From positions 182,505 through 246,504 of the forward strand of contig NZ_FNJI01000002.1 of the NCBI RefSeq assembly GCF_900104445.1: DNA of 64,000 nt, given 5' to 3'. Every line of letters begins with the position of its first letter. Position 1 is the stretch's first letter. Origin of the DNA: Desulforhopalus singaporensis (GTDB lineage Bacteria > Desulfobacterota > Desulfobulbia > Desulfobulbales > Desulfocapsaceae). A program made the translations under genes and the position numbers. Shown in pieces: positions 38,657 to 47,826 of this stretch. The notes below the pieces were generated by a model. The model made no database searches, had not been told where the DNA came from, and saw only the letters and a list, made by a program, of their open reading frames with translations.

Positions 38657-38781
38657 GTCGGCGCAAGCGCCGTCACCGCTACAGCGCCCCGGCCGGAGCC
38701 GCCGGGTGCGCACTCATCACCGGAGCTGCAAGAACCGGGGGCCGCCCCAGGTTCTGCTGCAGACCATAAGCACCAGGATCG

Positions 38782-40758
38782 TCAGCTTTCAGCTCCTGCC
38801 ACCATACCAAGGTACTCCTGTTCGCTGACAATTTTCACCCCCAGGGTACGGGCTTTCTGCAGTTTTGCCGCCCCGACTTTCTCTCCACAGACCAGCAGGT
38901 CGGTCTTGGTGGTGACCGAACTGCCCACCTTCGCCCCCAACACCTTGGCCTGGGCCTGCATGTCCGAACGGCTGCCCCGGCTCATTGTCCCTGTGAAAAC
39001 AACAGTTTTCCCTTCAAGGATTGCACCACTTCTGTCACCTCCCTCTTTTTGCCTGGAGGTGACGATCAGATTAAAGCCCAGCGCATAAAGAGCCTCAAAT
39101 TCCGAGCGAACCGCCGAAAACCCCTTAATTATCTCATCAGCACTCTTGTCACTGAACCCTTTCACCTCGACGATTTCCTCCGCCGTAAGCGCAAACACCC
39201 TTGTCAACGGAAAAACTGAAAGCAGTTTCTCGCAGTTCCCCATCCCCATGCGATGTACGCCGAACGCCGCGAGAAACCTCCAGTCTTCGATAGGTTCGAC
39301 AAGACTGCGCTGCAGCTGCTCCACCATGTTTTGAGCCTGTTTCGGGCCAAAACCCAGTGCTACCAAATCCTGTTCTTCGAGGCTGTATATATCCCTTATC
39401 CGCCTGGTGCCGCCCTGGTATATCCTGCTGACGGACGAGGGTCCGAATCCGTCGATATTGCCAAGAGTCTTGAAAAAATGTTCTATGCTGTTGGTTATCT
39501 GCGCAGGACAGTCGAGTATGTTGAGACACGTCAGGTAGTCGCCTTCCCAGACCAGATCACTGCCGCAGCTCGGGCATGACTGCGGCAGCACCACCTCTTT
39601 GGGTTCGACCACTTCCTCAATCTTGGGGATGACCTCTCCGCTTCGGGAAAGTCTGATCATCGCCCCGGCCCCTATCCCTTTGGCGAGCACCATGGCGTAA
39701 TGGTGGGCGGTTGCTCTTTTGATGAGGGCGCCGCTCAACCTGGTCGGTTCGATCTCGGCGACCGGATTGACCCTGCCGGACCTTGAGGTCTGGGCAACCA
39801 CCTCGATCACTCGCACCTCCCTGGTCTCGGTATTTCTCTTGTAGGCAATCTGCCACCGGTGGTGATGCCTGGTCGCCCCCATATATTCCTTGATCGCATC
39901 CTCGGTCATCTCGAAAACGATGCCGTCGACGTCATAATCCAGTTGAGTCCACAGCTTGTCCACGATGTCATTGAAATCACGGCTCAGCTCCTGCCATCCC
40001 CCTACCCATTGGGGCAGCTGGGCGAAAGGGTAAAAAACCGCCGCCCCGCAGTCAATGGCCTGCGCCGCCGGTTCCTCCAACTCTTTTTCCTTAATAAGAG
40101 ACGCCTGAAAATTTCGGGAGTTGTCAAACAATGCGGCCAGATGACTGGCAAAATAGCTCCGGCTCACCACTATTTCACCCGCACCCTGCCCCCGTTCGCC
40201 GGTGCCGGCGACCTTGAGCCCCCGCTCAAACGCACGGGTAATATCGGTGCCTCTCCTGCCGTCACCCCTGGTATACAGTTTTTCCCCGTCATCGTAGGCG
40301 GCAAAGCCATCAAGCTTTGGAGTAGCCCTGAAACGCAGCCGGTCAAAGGCAAAACCGAGTTCGGCGGCCGCCTTTTCAATACGCGTGGCCCACCTGGTAA
40401 TAGTTTCAAAGTCATACGCCTTTTCGGTGGAGAGCATTCGCGTCGGCAACTCCACGCTCTTGGCTAAAGCGAGCGGTTCCGGCTCAACTCTGTGCAGAAA
40501 AGGGTGCTCGGGATGCCTTTTTCTCAATTCGGCAACATAGGTAAAATCGTAACGGCCGTCATCGATCAGGGGTTCACCTGCCCGGTAGAGCAAGTTGGCC
40601 GCCATTATGAACTCGAGCAGTTCTTTATCAGTCAGCGCTGAAACGTCGCGCCCCCCCTCCGCTATATCCGTCACATCCCGTTCATCAAGAGCTGCCAGCA
40701 CATCGTTATCTCTTAGAATTTGTCGTTGTGCAGCACGTAACCCAACACCTTTTTTCAT
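38782..40758 (-). CDS. NAD-dependent DNA ligase, divergent LigA
   Basis: This 658-residue protein has the LigA domain order. Domain Ia comes first, with LIDDGRYDFTYV in the place of ISDAEYD. The adenylation domain has the nucleophile Lys in TPKLDG near residue 150, followed by TRGDGRRGTDIT. The OB-fold, the four-Cys zinc finger (CPSCGSDL to CLNILDCPAQ), helix-hairpin-helix repeats and a C-terminal BRCT domain (VFTGTMSRGSR) follow. The start was chosen at ATG 40758; an earlier start at 40785 is possible. Sequence motifs are further from the classic LigA than usual, so it may be a second, specialised ligase. Confidence 0.88.
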   Translation of the reverse strand: MKKGVGLRAAQRQILRDNDVLAALDERDVTDIAEGGRDVSALTDKELLEFIMAANLLYRAGEPLIDDGRYDFTYVAELRKRHPEHPFLHRVEPEPLALAKSVELPTRMLSTEKAYDFETITRWATRIEKAAAELGFAFDRLRFRATPKLDGFAAYDDGEKLYTRGDGRRGTDITRAFERGLKVAGTGERGQGAGEIVVSRSYFASHLAALFDNSRNFQASLIKEKELEEPAAQAIDCGAAVFYPFAQLPQWVGGWQELSRDFNDIVDKLWTQLDYDVDGIVFEMTEDAIKEYMGATRHHHRWQIAYKRNTETREVRVIEVVAQTSRSGRVNPVAEIEPTRLSGALIKRATAHHYAMVLAKGIGAGAMIRLSRSGEVIPKIEEVVEPKEVVLPQSCPSCGSDLVWEGDYLTCLNILDCPAQITNSIEHFFKTLGNIDGFGPSSVSRIYQGGTRRIRDIYSLEEQDLVALGFGPKQAQNMVEQLQRSLVEPIEDWRFLAAFGVHRMGMGNCEKLLSVFPLTRVFALTAEEIVEVKGFSDKSADEIIKGFSAVRSEFEALYALGFNLIVTSRQKEGGDRSGAILEGKTVVFTGTMSRGSRSDMQAQAKVLGAKVGSSVTTKTDLLVCGEKVGAAKLQKARTLGVKIVSEQEYLGMVAGAES

Positions 40759-40892
40759 CGCATTTTCCCGTCTGGTCCTGTACATATTTATCACTTGGCA
40801 AGGTAGCCCGCACCATCTGGCGAGACACCACCAATCGTCAAATTTGCTCAAGGTAATACTATGTTTTTTCTCTCTATACAACAGGATCGACC

Positions 40893-41912
40893 ATGGAAAA
40901 AATAATTGATATGCGCAGCGATACGGTCACCAAACCGTCAGAGGAGATGCGCCGGGCGATGATGGACGCACCGGTGGGCGATGACGTATACGGGGATGAC
41001 CCCACCGTCAACCGCCTCGAAGAGATGACCGCAGAACTGCTCGGATTTGAGGCGGCACTGTTCGCCCCAAGCGGCACCCAGGCAAACCTGGTTGGCATAC
41101 TCTCCCATTGCGGACGGGGCGACGAATATCTGGTGGGACAACAGGCCCACACCTACCGGTACGAAGGAGGAGGAGCGGCGGTGTTCGGCTCCGTTCAACC
41201 GCAGCCGATAGAGTTTGAGCCGGATTCGACCCTCGATCTTGCCAAGGTCGCCGAAAAGATAAAACCGGACGATTTTCATTTTGCCAGGACCAGGCTTCTC
41301 TGTCTGGAAAATACCCAAAACGGTAAATGCCTGCCGCTTTCCTACCTTGCAGAAGCGAGGCAGTTTGCACATTCCCACAACCTTGCCCTTCACCTGGACG
41401 GGGCGAGGCTTCTCAACGCCGCAGTCAAGCAGCAGGTACCACCAACCCGGATCACCCGTCATTTCGATTCGGTCTCCCTCTGTCTCTCAAAGGGTCTCGG
41501 AGCCCCCGTAGGCTCCCTGCTCTGCGGCACCGGAGTTTTCATAGATGAAGCGAGGAAGTGGCGTAAAATGGCCGGAGGCGGCATGCGGCAGGCGGGAATT
41601 CTGGCCGCAGCCGGAATCTACGCCCTTGAAAACAATGTCGAGCGGCTTAGCGAGGATCACGATAACGCCAAGAGGCTCAGCGACGGGTTGCGGACCTTTG
41701 ATGAATTGACGGTGGATGGCGATCCGCAGACCAATATGGTCTTTGTCAAGATAGCCCGGGAACGGGGTGACAACCTGGCAAATTTTCTCAGCGACCGGAA
41801 TATCCTGGTCACACCCGGGGAAACAGTACGGCTGGTTACTCATCTGGGGATAGACGGGCAAGACATAGACCGGTTCCTGGAAACCGTCTCCAGTTTTTTC
41901 ACCAGCTGCTAA
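40893..41912 (+). CDS. ltaE: Low-specificity L-threonine aldolase
   Basis: This PLP enzyme cleaves threonine and allo-threonine to glycine and acetaldehyde. The 339 residues match the family. Signatures are DMRSDTVTKPSEEMRRAM at the start, GDDVYGDDPTVNRLE, ALFAPSGTQANL, and LHLDGARLLNA. The PLP Lys lies in SLCLSKGLGAPVGS near residue 198. Its acetaldehyde product could feed the aldehyde oxidoreductase, though they are far apart. It is convergent with the downstream kinase gene with only 10 bases between them. Confidence 0.96.
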   Translation: MEKIIDMRSDTVTKPSEEMRRAMMDAPVGDDVYGDDPTVNRLEEMTAELLGFEAALFAPSGTQANLVGILSHCGRGDEYLVGQQAHTYRYEGGGAAVFGSVQPQPIEFEPDSTLDLAKVAEKIKPDDFHFARTRLLCLENTQNGKCLPLSYLAEARQFAHSHNLALHLDGARLLNAAVKQQVPPTRITRHFDSVSLCLSKGLGAPVGSLLCGTGVFIDEARKWRKMAGGGMRQAGILAAAGIYALENNVERLSEDHDNAKRLSDGLRTFDELTVDGDPQTNMVFVKIARERGDNLANFLSDRNILVTPGETVRLVTHLGIDGQDIDRFLETVSSFFTSC

Positions 41913-41922
41913 TCAGGATATG

Positions 41923-43287
41923 TCATGCACCTGCGGTCCCGGAGCTCACAGCACACACGGAGGCGACACCGTCACGGTCAAGTCTTTCAAAAAAACTTTC
42001 CACGACATCAACCATCCACGCCTGTTTTTTGGTGCAGTAGTCACATGACCAGAGCCAGTGGACGGTATGGTCAAAGAGCGGCCAGCTGGAGCTGGGCGCC
42101 CCGTGAAATGGCGGGCTGAGAATGGTGCGCAGCTCATCCATGGTGGGAAGACGCCAGCTGTCCCTGCCCTCCCAGGAACCGGCGTTGAGGTAATCGATAT
42201 ATTCCTGTGCCTGCCGCCAGTCGAGGGTGAACCCGGAGCCGCGCCGCTGCCAGTACAGGTCGGTTGTCCGCTCATGGGCGACCATGGGGCTGACAATTCT
42301 GAATTGCGGGACCGTATAGAATAAGGGGTGCAGCAGTACATCGAGATCGAGCACGGTGCGGACGTCCTTGTACATGACCCGCCGCCCCTCGCTTCGTACC
42401 CGCGCGGGAGCAGTTGTCCGGACCAGGAACTGGTCTGCCCTCTTCTTTGTCTGCGGCCAGTCAGGACAGGAGAGTTTTTCTGCCGCAAGCCGCATTTTCT
42501 GGCAGCTGGCGAAACGGTCATCGGGATTTCTCGCAATGGCCCTGAAAATAAATTCATCCCACTGTCCATCGACCTCACCGTTTATGGCTGACGGAAGAGG
42601 GATGTCCGGGGCGCGATAGTCAAAAAGCAGTCCTGTCAACATCCGGTAGGCCAGCACCCCCAGGCTATAGATATCGGCGCGTCCGTCCACAGTCCGTGGA
42701 TTTTTTTCCTGCTCCGGGGCGGCATAATAGGGTGATCCCACCTGAATCCCCGGAATTGCCATTTTTTCCTCTCCCCTTACCCGGGAAAAACCGAAATCGA
42801 TGATCTTGATCCTGTCGTCACTGGTGATCATCAGATTGTAGGGTTTAATATCACGGTGGATGATTCCTGCAAAATGAAGCCGCTCCAACCCTTCAAGGGT
42901 CTGCAGAATATACGACCTGGTTTTCGCGCCGCTTATCATCCGGGAAGGACTTTCCACTTTGTACGACTCTCCGATAAAGGCGCCGATGGAATGGGCAAAA
43001 TACTCCATAACCGTAAACGGCTGCCCGTCATGCTCGTCGCAATCGAGGATCTTGGCCACATGTCCATGGGAAAGCCCGCCCATGATCCTGGCTTCTTCAA
43101 TGAACATTTCCCGCAGCCTCTTTTTACCGACAAGATCTTCGAAGATATCATCTCTTGGCTGCAGGATCTTGAGGGCGACGAGCCGATTGGTGATCGGCGC
43201 CCTGGCCTTGTACACGCTGCTCATGCCGCCCCGTCCGAGCCGACCGACAATCTGGTATCTCCCTATGTACCTGCCTGAATGATCCAT
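41923..43287 (-). CDS. Ser/Thr protein kinase fused to a DUF1566 domain
   Basis: The 454-residue protein starts with YQIVGRLGRGGMSSVYKA, a standard Hanks-kinase P-loop. The catalytic loop is HRDIKPYN and the metal motif DFGFSRV. The activation segment ends GSPYYAAPEQEK. The kinase spans about 10-270. The C-terminal part (about 330-450) contains LYWQRRGSGFTLDW, SWRLPTMDELRTILSPPF and YCTKKQAWMVD, which fit the DUF1566 (Lcl C-terminal) domain, usually found in exported or cell-surface proteins. I see no membrane helix, so the domain would be cytoplasmic. The target and the ligand of DUF1566 are unknown. Confidence 0.9.
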   Translation of the reverse strand: MDHSGRYIGRYQIVGRLGRGGMSSVYKARAPITNRLVALKILQPRDDIFEDLVGKKRLREMFIEEARIMGGLSHGHVAKILDCDEHDGQPFTVMEYFAHSIGAFIGESYKVESPSRMISGAKTRSYILQTLEGLERLHFAGIIHRDIKPYNLMITSDDRIKIIDFGFSRVRGEEKMAIPGIQVGSPYYAAPEQEKNPRTVDGRADIYSLGVLAYRMLTGLLFDYRAPDIPLPSAINGEVDGQWDEFIFRAIARNPDDRFASCQKMRLAAEKLSCPDWPQTKKRADQFLVRTTAPARVRSEGRRVMYKDVRTVLDLDVLLHPLFYTVPQFRIVSPMVAHERTTDLYWQRRGSGFTLDWRQAQEYIDYLNAGSWEGRDSWRLPTMDELRTILSPPFHGAPSSSWPLFDHTVHWLWSCDYCTKKQAWMVDVVESFFERLDRDGVASVCAVSSGTAGA

Positions 43288-43316
43288 CTGCCCCCTACCT
43301 TGAACTCACCGATTGA

Positions 43317-44042
43317 TCAAGCCAGCCGCAATGCATAAATATCTGGAAAACCAAGACCTCGGATCTTCTCCATTGTCCGCTTGAAGTCATACGTTACACA
43401 CCGTACTTCAACCGTTGCATCATCGCTGTCCCAGACAATGTATTTGGCCCGGTTGTCATTGTCCCTTGGCTGCCCCACGCTGCCACAATTAACGATATAC
43501 TTACTGTCCTGCCCAAGCGCTGTTATCCCCTCGGCAAGACCCTTCCTGGCCACCGCCGGAGGGCGCACCCCGACCAGCTGCAACCGGTGGGTATGGCCGA
43601 CAAAAACCAGCCGCAACGGGAGTCGGTCAAAAAGTTTTACCAGGGTTTCGTCATCCTGCCGGTGCAGGTAGCGAAACACATTATCCTTAGGGAAACCGTG
43701 GACGAAGTGGGCTCCTGCAAATTCCAGAAAAGCCGGGAGGGTTCGGCAAAACCGAAGACTTTGGGCGGAAAGCAATTTTTGTGTTGCCCTGTTGTTTTCT
43801 GCAGCCAGAAAATTAAACCAGGCCCGGCCGCGATCATCGTTTAAGGCAAACTCATGATTTCCAAGAATACAGCGGTAGCCGCTGTCGCGGACCAGGGCAA
43901 TTACCTTTTCCGGGTCCGGCCCATACCCGACCATATCCCCCAGACACACAACAGCAGCCGCCCTCTGACCGTCCAGATCACGCACCACCGCGGCAAGAGC
44001 CTCGTAGTTGCCATGGATATCGGACAGGACCGCAACCCTCAT
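43317..44042 (-). CDS. Metallophosphoesterase (YfcE/calcineurin-like family)
   Basis: This 241-residue phosphoesterase has all the di-metal motifs: VLSDIHGNYEAL, CLGDMVGYGPDP, LGNHE, and GHTHRLQL. The C-terminal INCGSVGQPRD is a signature of this subgroup. Members cleave phosphodiesters; the substrate is not clear. It overlaps the ABC-F gene by ATGA, and the kinase-DUF1566 gene follows 29 bases downstream, so the three probably form one operon. Confidence 0.93.
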   Translation of the reverse strand: MRVAVLSDIHGNYEALAAVVRDLDGQRAAAVVCLGDMVGYGPDPEKVIALVRDSGYRCILGNHEFALNDDRGRAWFNFLAAENNRATQKLLSAQSLRFCRTLPAFLEFAGAHFVHGFPKDNVFRYLHRQDDETLVKLFDRLPLRLVFVGHTHRLQLVGVRPPAVARKGLAEGITALGQDSKYIVNCGSVGQPRDNDNRAKYIVWDSDDATVEVRCVTYDFKRTMEKIRGLGFPDIYALRLA

Positions 44043-45874
44043 GCCTGTTCCCCTTTTTTGGCCTCCAGTTCGTCCCAGCGGCTGTACAACCGCTCCACTT
44101 CCCCCTGTGCCTGCTCAAGCTTTACCCAGCACTGTTCCAGCTCCGCCGCATCCGCCATCACTTCTGGCAGTTCCATCTGCCGCTGCAGCTCTTCAACTGT
44201 TGATTCGGCGTCGCTGATCCTGTCTTCTATCTGATCATACTCCCGCTGGTCCATATAGGAAAGCCGGCCAACAATCTTTTTGGCTTTAGGCTGCAGCTGC
44301 TCTTTTGTCTTATCCGCCGACTCATCATTTTTACGTTCCGGCTCAAGGTCGTCAATCCACTGCTCATAATCCGCATAATAGGCAACCCCGCCAGCCCCGC
44401 CGAAGCCGAGGATCCGGTGACACACGCGATCAAGAAGAAACCTGTCATGGGTTACCAGCACGAGCGCCCCCGGGAACTCGGTAAGACTCGCCTCCAGTAC
44501 GTCAAGCGACGAGATGTCAAGATCGTTGGTGGGCTCGTCGAGCAGCAGGATATCCGCCGGTTGCCGCATCAGTGACGCGATCAGGATTCGCGCCTGCTCT
44601 CCCCCGGAAAGCTGTCCAACCGGAGTTTCGAGCTGATCGGGCCGAAACAGGAATTTTCTGGCCCAGGACACAACATGCAGCGACCTGTCCCTGAAGACAA
44701 TCGAATCACCGTCCGGAGCAAGGGCCCGCCGCAGGGTAACATCCGGATCGATGGTCTCCCGGTTCTGCTCAAAACTGACCACACGAACCCCATCGGCCCC
44801 TGTCAAGGTTCCACTGTCAGGCGCAACGCCGGTCTTTTGGGCCACCCCTGCAAGGATCTTCATCAGGGTCGATTTGCCGCATCCGTTTCGCCCAAGAAGT
44901 CCCAGCCTGCTCCCAGGCGACAGGGTAATATCCAGCCCTGAGAACAGCGACTTGTCGCCATAAGCCTTCGACAGCTGTTTGGCCTCAAGGAGCTTCTTGG
45001 TTTTTCTCCCGGTAGCCGCAAAATCTATCTGCACATTTGCTAGCGCCCGGTTTCTCGCCTTGACCTCAGCCAGATCACCGGTCAGTTTGTGCGCCTCGTC
45101 TATCCGGTATTTGGCTTTTGTGCTTCTCGCCTTGGGGCCGCGCCGGAGCCATTCGATTTCCCGCCTCGCCTTGTTGGCGAGCCGCTCCTCCTGCTGCTGC
45201 TGGCCGGCAAGGAATTTCTCCCTGGCTTCGACAAATTTTGAATATGGGCCGTCCACCTGAAAGATTCCCTCCGGGTAGACCGCCGACAGCTCGATGATAC
45301 GATTGGTGCAGTTTTCAAGAAAACGCCGATCATGGCTTACCAGAAGATAGGAGCAGGCTGACTTCTGCTGCTCAAGCATTTTCTCAAGCCAGAGAATGCC
45401 CTCGATATCGAGATGATTTGTCGGTTCGTCCATCACCAGGATATCGGGCTCGGTCAGCATCATCCTGCAGATCGCCAGCCGTTTTCGCCAGCCCCCGGAG
45501 AGAACACCGACCTTTACCGCCGGATCAACAAATCCCGCCCGGCTGAGAAGAGATTGAATTCTGCTGTACTTCTCCACATCTTCGATGGGTTCTTTCTTCA
45601 GCGGTTCAAGCAGATTGTCAAATATCGTCGAATCATCGTCAAACAGATCATCCTGGGCCAGATAACTTTTACGGACAAACTTCTGGCAAACGACCTCCCC
45701 CCCGTCCGGCTCCTCGAGATCGCAGACTATTTTCAACAGAGTTGATTTACCCGACCCGTTAGGGCCTATTACCCCGATCCGATCTCTCAGGTGAACGGTG
45801 AAATTGATGTCCGCAAACAACTTCTGGGCACCAAAGGACTTGGACAGAGACTTACAGGTTAGAAGATTTGACAT
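44039..45874 (-). CDS. ABC-F family ATPase (Uup-like)
   Basis: This 611-residue cytoplasmic protein has two ABC domains and no membrane part, as in the ABC-F family. The start is MSNLLTCKSLSKSFG (ATG 45872-45874). The first domain has Walker A GPNGSGKST, signature VLSGGWRKRLA and Walker B ILVMDEPTNHLD. The linker contains RRGPKARSTKAKYRIDEAHKL, typical of Uup. The second domain has GRNGCGKST and QLSGGEQARIL. The C-terminus (about 530-611) is a charged coiled coil, as in Uup. ABC-F proteins act on ribosomes or DNA; the Uup likeness is from motif pattern only. Confidence 0.93.
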   Translation of the reverse strand: MSNLLTCKSLSKSFGAQKLFADINFTVHLRDRIGVIGPNGSGKSTLLKIVCDLEEPDGGEVVCQKFVRKSYLAQDDLFDDDSTIFDNLLEPLKKEPIEDVEKYSRIQSLLSRAGFVDPAVKVGVLSGGWRKRLAICRMMLTEPDILVMDEPTNHLDIEGILWLEKMLEQQKSACSYLLVSHDRRFLENCTNRIIELSAVYPEGIFQVDGPYSKFVEAREKFLAGQQQQEERLANKARREIEWLRRGPKARSTKAKYRIDEAHKLTGDLAEVKARNRALANVQIDFAATGRKTKKLLEAKQLSKAYGDKSLFSGLDITLSPGSRLGLLGRNGCGKSTLMKILAGVAQKTGVAPDSGTLTGADGVRVVSFEQNRETIDPDVTLRRALAPDGDSIVFRDRSLHVVSWARKFLFRPDQLETPVGQLSGGEQARILIASLMRQPADILLLDEPTNDLDISSLDVLEASLTEFPGALVLVTHDRFLLDRVCHRILGFGGAGGVAYYADYEQWIDDLEPERKNDESADKTKEQLQPKAKKIVGRLSYMDQREYDQIEDRISDAESTVEELQRQMELPEVMADAAELEQCWVKLEQAQGEVERLYSRWDELEAKKGEQA

Positions 45875-46108
45875 AAAGATACTTTCACTTTCCGTTAACT
45901 TATGAAGCCTGATCAAAAGTTTATTATTCAGTTTTAACAATCAGTTACACAGGAGGTCACGACTCATGTGCCTGCACTTTATAGTTGAATATTTCATCAC
46001 TTGCGAGTATAAACTTATAAATTTTATCGGCTTCAGACAGATAAAACCACATACTGGAGACAGGATACCTTCTGTCTTTCGGTTAAACAACAGTTTTGGA
46101 TTTTAATA

Positions 46109-47047
46109 ATGGACGAAAGGCTCCATATAATAATAGCAGGCGAAAAAGGAAAGATTCTCGCACTTTTGTGCAACAGGAAAAAACTCTATCTCTGGAGCGC
46201 AGCCGGCGGGGCAATTCTGCTTTTTCTCGTCCTGGCGAGCTTGTTCTCGTTCTCTTTCTACACCAAGTATCACAACACCTCGCAACTGCTGGCTGAAATC
46301 AACCGGCAGACCAGGACGCAGGACAGCATTATAGAAGACCTCAACCTCAAGGTCGCCGCCCTTGAGACCGACAAGGAAAACCTCAAAGCGGAATTTGAAA
46401 CGGAAAAAGAGCTGCTCATGACCAACGCCGTGAGCGAGCTCACCGAACGAAGCGAACTTATCGAGCGTATTGTCGGATCAATCGGCGTCAAATTGCCGGA
46501 ATATACAAAAAATTCCGATAAAAACAGTGGCGGGCCCTTTATCGCCGAAAGCTGGGAAGAAACGGACGACCTGCTGTTCAAGGCCGACAAATACGTCAAT
46601 GCAATCCGCTACCTGCCGATTGGCAGACCTGTGAGCGGCTCAATCTCCTCCCGTTTTGGCAAACGCAGAGATCCACTCAACAGCCGGACATCCTTCCACG
46701 AAGGGATCGACTTCAGGGGAAGACTTGGCGAAAAAATCTACGCCACTGCCGACGGCACCGTAAAAAAGGCTTTCCGTAACGGCAGCTACGGCAAGCATGT
46801 GCTGATCAATCACGGCAACGGTTATACGACTTCATTTTCCCATATGCACAAAATCCTGGTAAAAAAAGGGGATAAAGTAAAACGCGGCCAGGTTGTCGGC
46901 CTTGTCGGCAACAGCGGAAGATCCACCGGCCCTCACCTGCACTACGAAATCACCTTGAACGGCAAGCCGATCAATCCCTACAAGTACCTGAAGGTTGCAA
47001 GACTACTTAAAGTAACCAGCAAAAAGACCCATTTTAAGTACAATTGA
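46109..47047 (+). CDS. Membrane-anchored M23 peptidase
   Basis: This 312-residue cell-wall hydrolase has one N-terminal membrane helix (about 30-50), then a coiled coil (about 60-120) and a LytM/M23 domain (about 185-300). Zinc ligands are His and Asp in HEGIDFRG and the HxH in GPHLHYEI. FSHMHKILVKKGDKVKRG is typical of the family. The active site lies in the periplasm and should cut peptidoglycan cross-links. A bactofilin gene follows after 66 bases, a pairing known from other bacteria where bactofilin positions a wall hydrolase. Confidence 0.95.
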   Translation: MDERLHIIIAGEKGKILALLCNRKKLYLWSAAGGAILLFLVLASLFSFSFYTKYHNTSQLLAEINRQTRTQDSIIEDLNLKVAALETDKENLKAEFETEKELLMTNAVSELTERSELIERIVGSIGVKLPEYTKNSDKNSGGPFIAESWEETDDLLFKADKYVNAIRYLPIGRPVSGSISSRFGKRRDPLNSRTSFHEGIDFRGRLGEKIYATADGTVKKAFRNGSYGKHVLINHGNGYTTSFSHMHKILVKKGDKVKRGQVVGLVGNSGRSTGPHLHYEITLNGKPINPYKYLKVARLLKVTSKKTHFKYN

Positions 47048-47113
47048 CAATCGACAGCCAACACTCTAAGCCTTACGCCTCAAAGCAGATTACAGACGGA
47101 TCGGAGAATTATC

Positions 47114-47542
47114 ATGGGGATGTTTTCAAAAACAGCCGACGCAGAACAGCAGATGAAACAGGTCGAAGGTGAAGCCATATCTTCAATTATCGATAAAAGC
47201 ATGACCATTACGGGAGAAATTTCCTTTAAGGGAAAAGCGCGGATCGACGGCACGATCAACGGTAACATAGAGGGTGAACACCTCATCCTGAGCGAAACCG
47301 GGAAAGTAACCGGAGATTTATCGGTCTCTTCCCTGAACTGTTATGGCTCGGTTGAAGGCAATATCAAGGCGGACATGCTGATCGCAAGAAAGCAATGTTC
47401 CATGGTCGGTAAATTCGTTGTCGGCAGTTTGACGGTAGAACCCGGTGCAGCAATTGAAGGAGAAATCAAGGCGGCAGTTCAGGGCAACAACCTCTCCGCA
47501 AAACTTCTGGCGACCACCTCAGATAAATCCGAACCTGAATGA
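47114..47542 (+). CDS. Bactofilin
   Basis: This 142-residue protein has the bactofilin core of short beta-helix turns: ISFKGKARIDGTINGNIEGE, then GKVTGDLSV, GSVEGNIKA and GKFVVGSLTVEPGA. Bactofilins form non-nucleotide-dependent filaments on the cytoplasmic membrane and guide wall enzymes. The short N- and C-terminal tails are not conserved. It overlaps the zinc-ribbon gene by ATGA and follows an M23 peptidase. Co-expression with a wall hydrolase suggests a cell-shape role. Confidence 0.94.
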   Translation: MGMFSKTADAEQQMKQVEGEAISSIIDKSMTITGEISFKGKARIDGTINGNIEGEHLILSETGKVTGDLSVSSLNCYGSVEGNIKADMLIARKQCSMVGKFVVGSLTVEPGAAIEGEIKAAVQGNNLSAKLLATTSDKSEPE

Positions 47543-47826
47543 TACGCATCAGGTCCAGTTCACGATCGTTAATGACGCGCATGTCCAGACATCAACACCC
47601 CCAGGTGGTCAACCTGTTAAAATGCCCCTACTGCGGCAATGAGACCAGTTTTTTTGAAATTTCCGACGATGTGATAACAACCACCCACTACGTCCAGAAT
47701 CAGGACGGCAGCTTCACCATCGAAAACAGAAGCTCCCAGTCGCTGGGAGATGTCAAACTTTTCTGCGGTAACTGTGAGGAAGATCTCAGTTCGTTTCACC
47801 AACGTTTTTCGGAGATGATCTTTTGA
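47539..47826 (+). CDS. Small zinc-ribbon protein
   Basis: This 95-residue ORF has a four-Cys zinc ribbon: CPYCGNE near residue 29 and FCGNCEED near 75. No known family beyond the zinc ribbon is recognised. The start overlaps the bactofilin stop by ATGA; an internal ATG at 47572 is an alternative that keeps both Cys pairs. Its end overlaps the TTG of the ATP-grasp gene. It sits within a tight operon, which makes it likely real. Confidence 0.8.
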   Translation: MIRIRSSSRSLMTRMSRHQHPQVVNLLKCPYCGNETSFFEISDDVITTTHYVQNQDGSFTIENRSSQSLGDVKLFCGNCEEDLSSFHQRFSEMIF

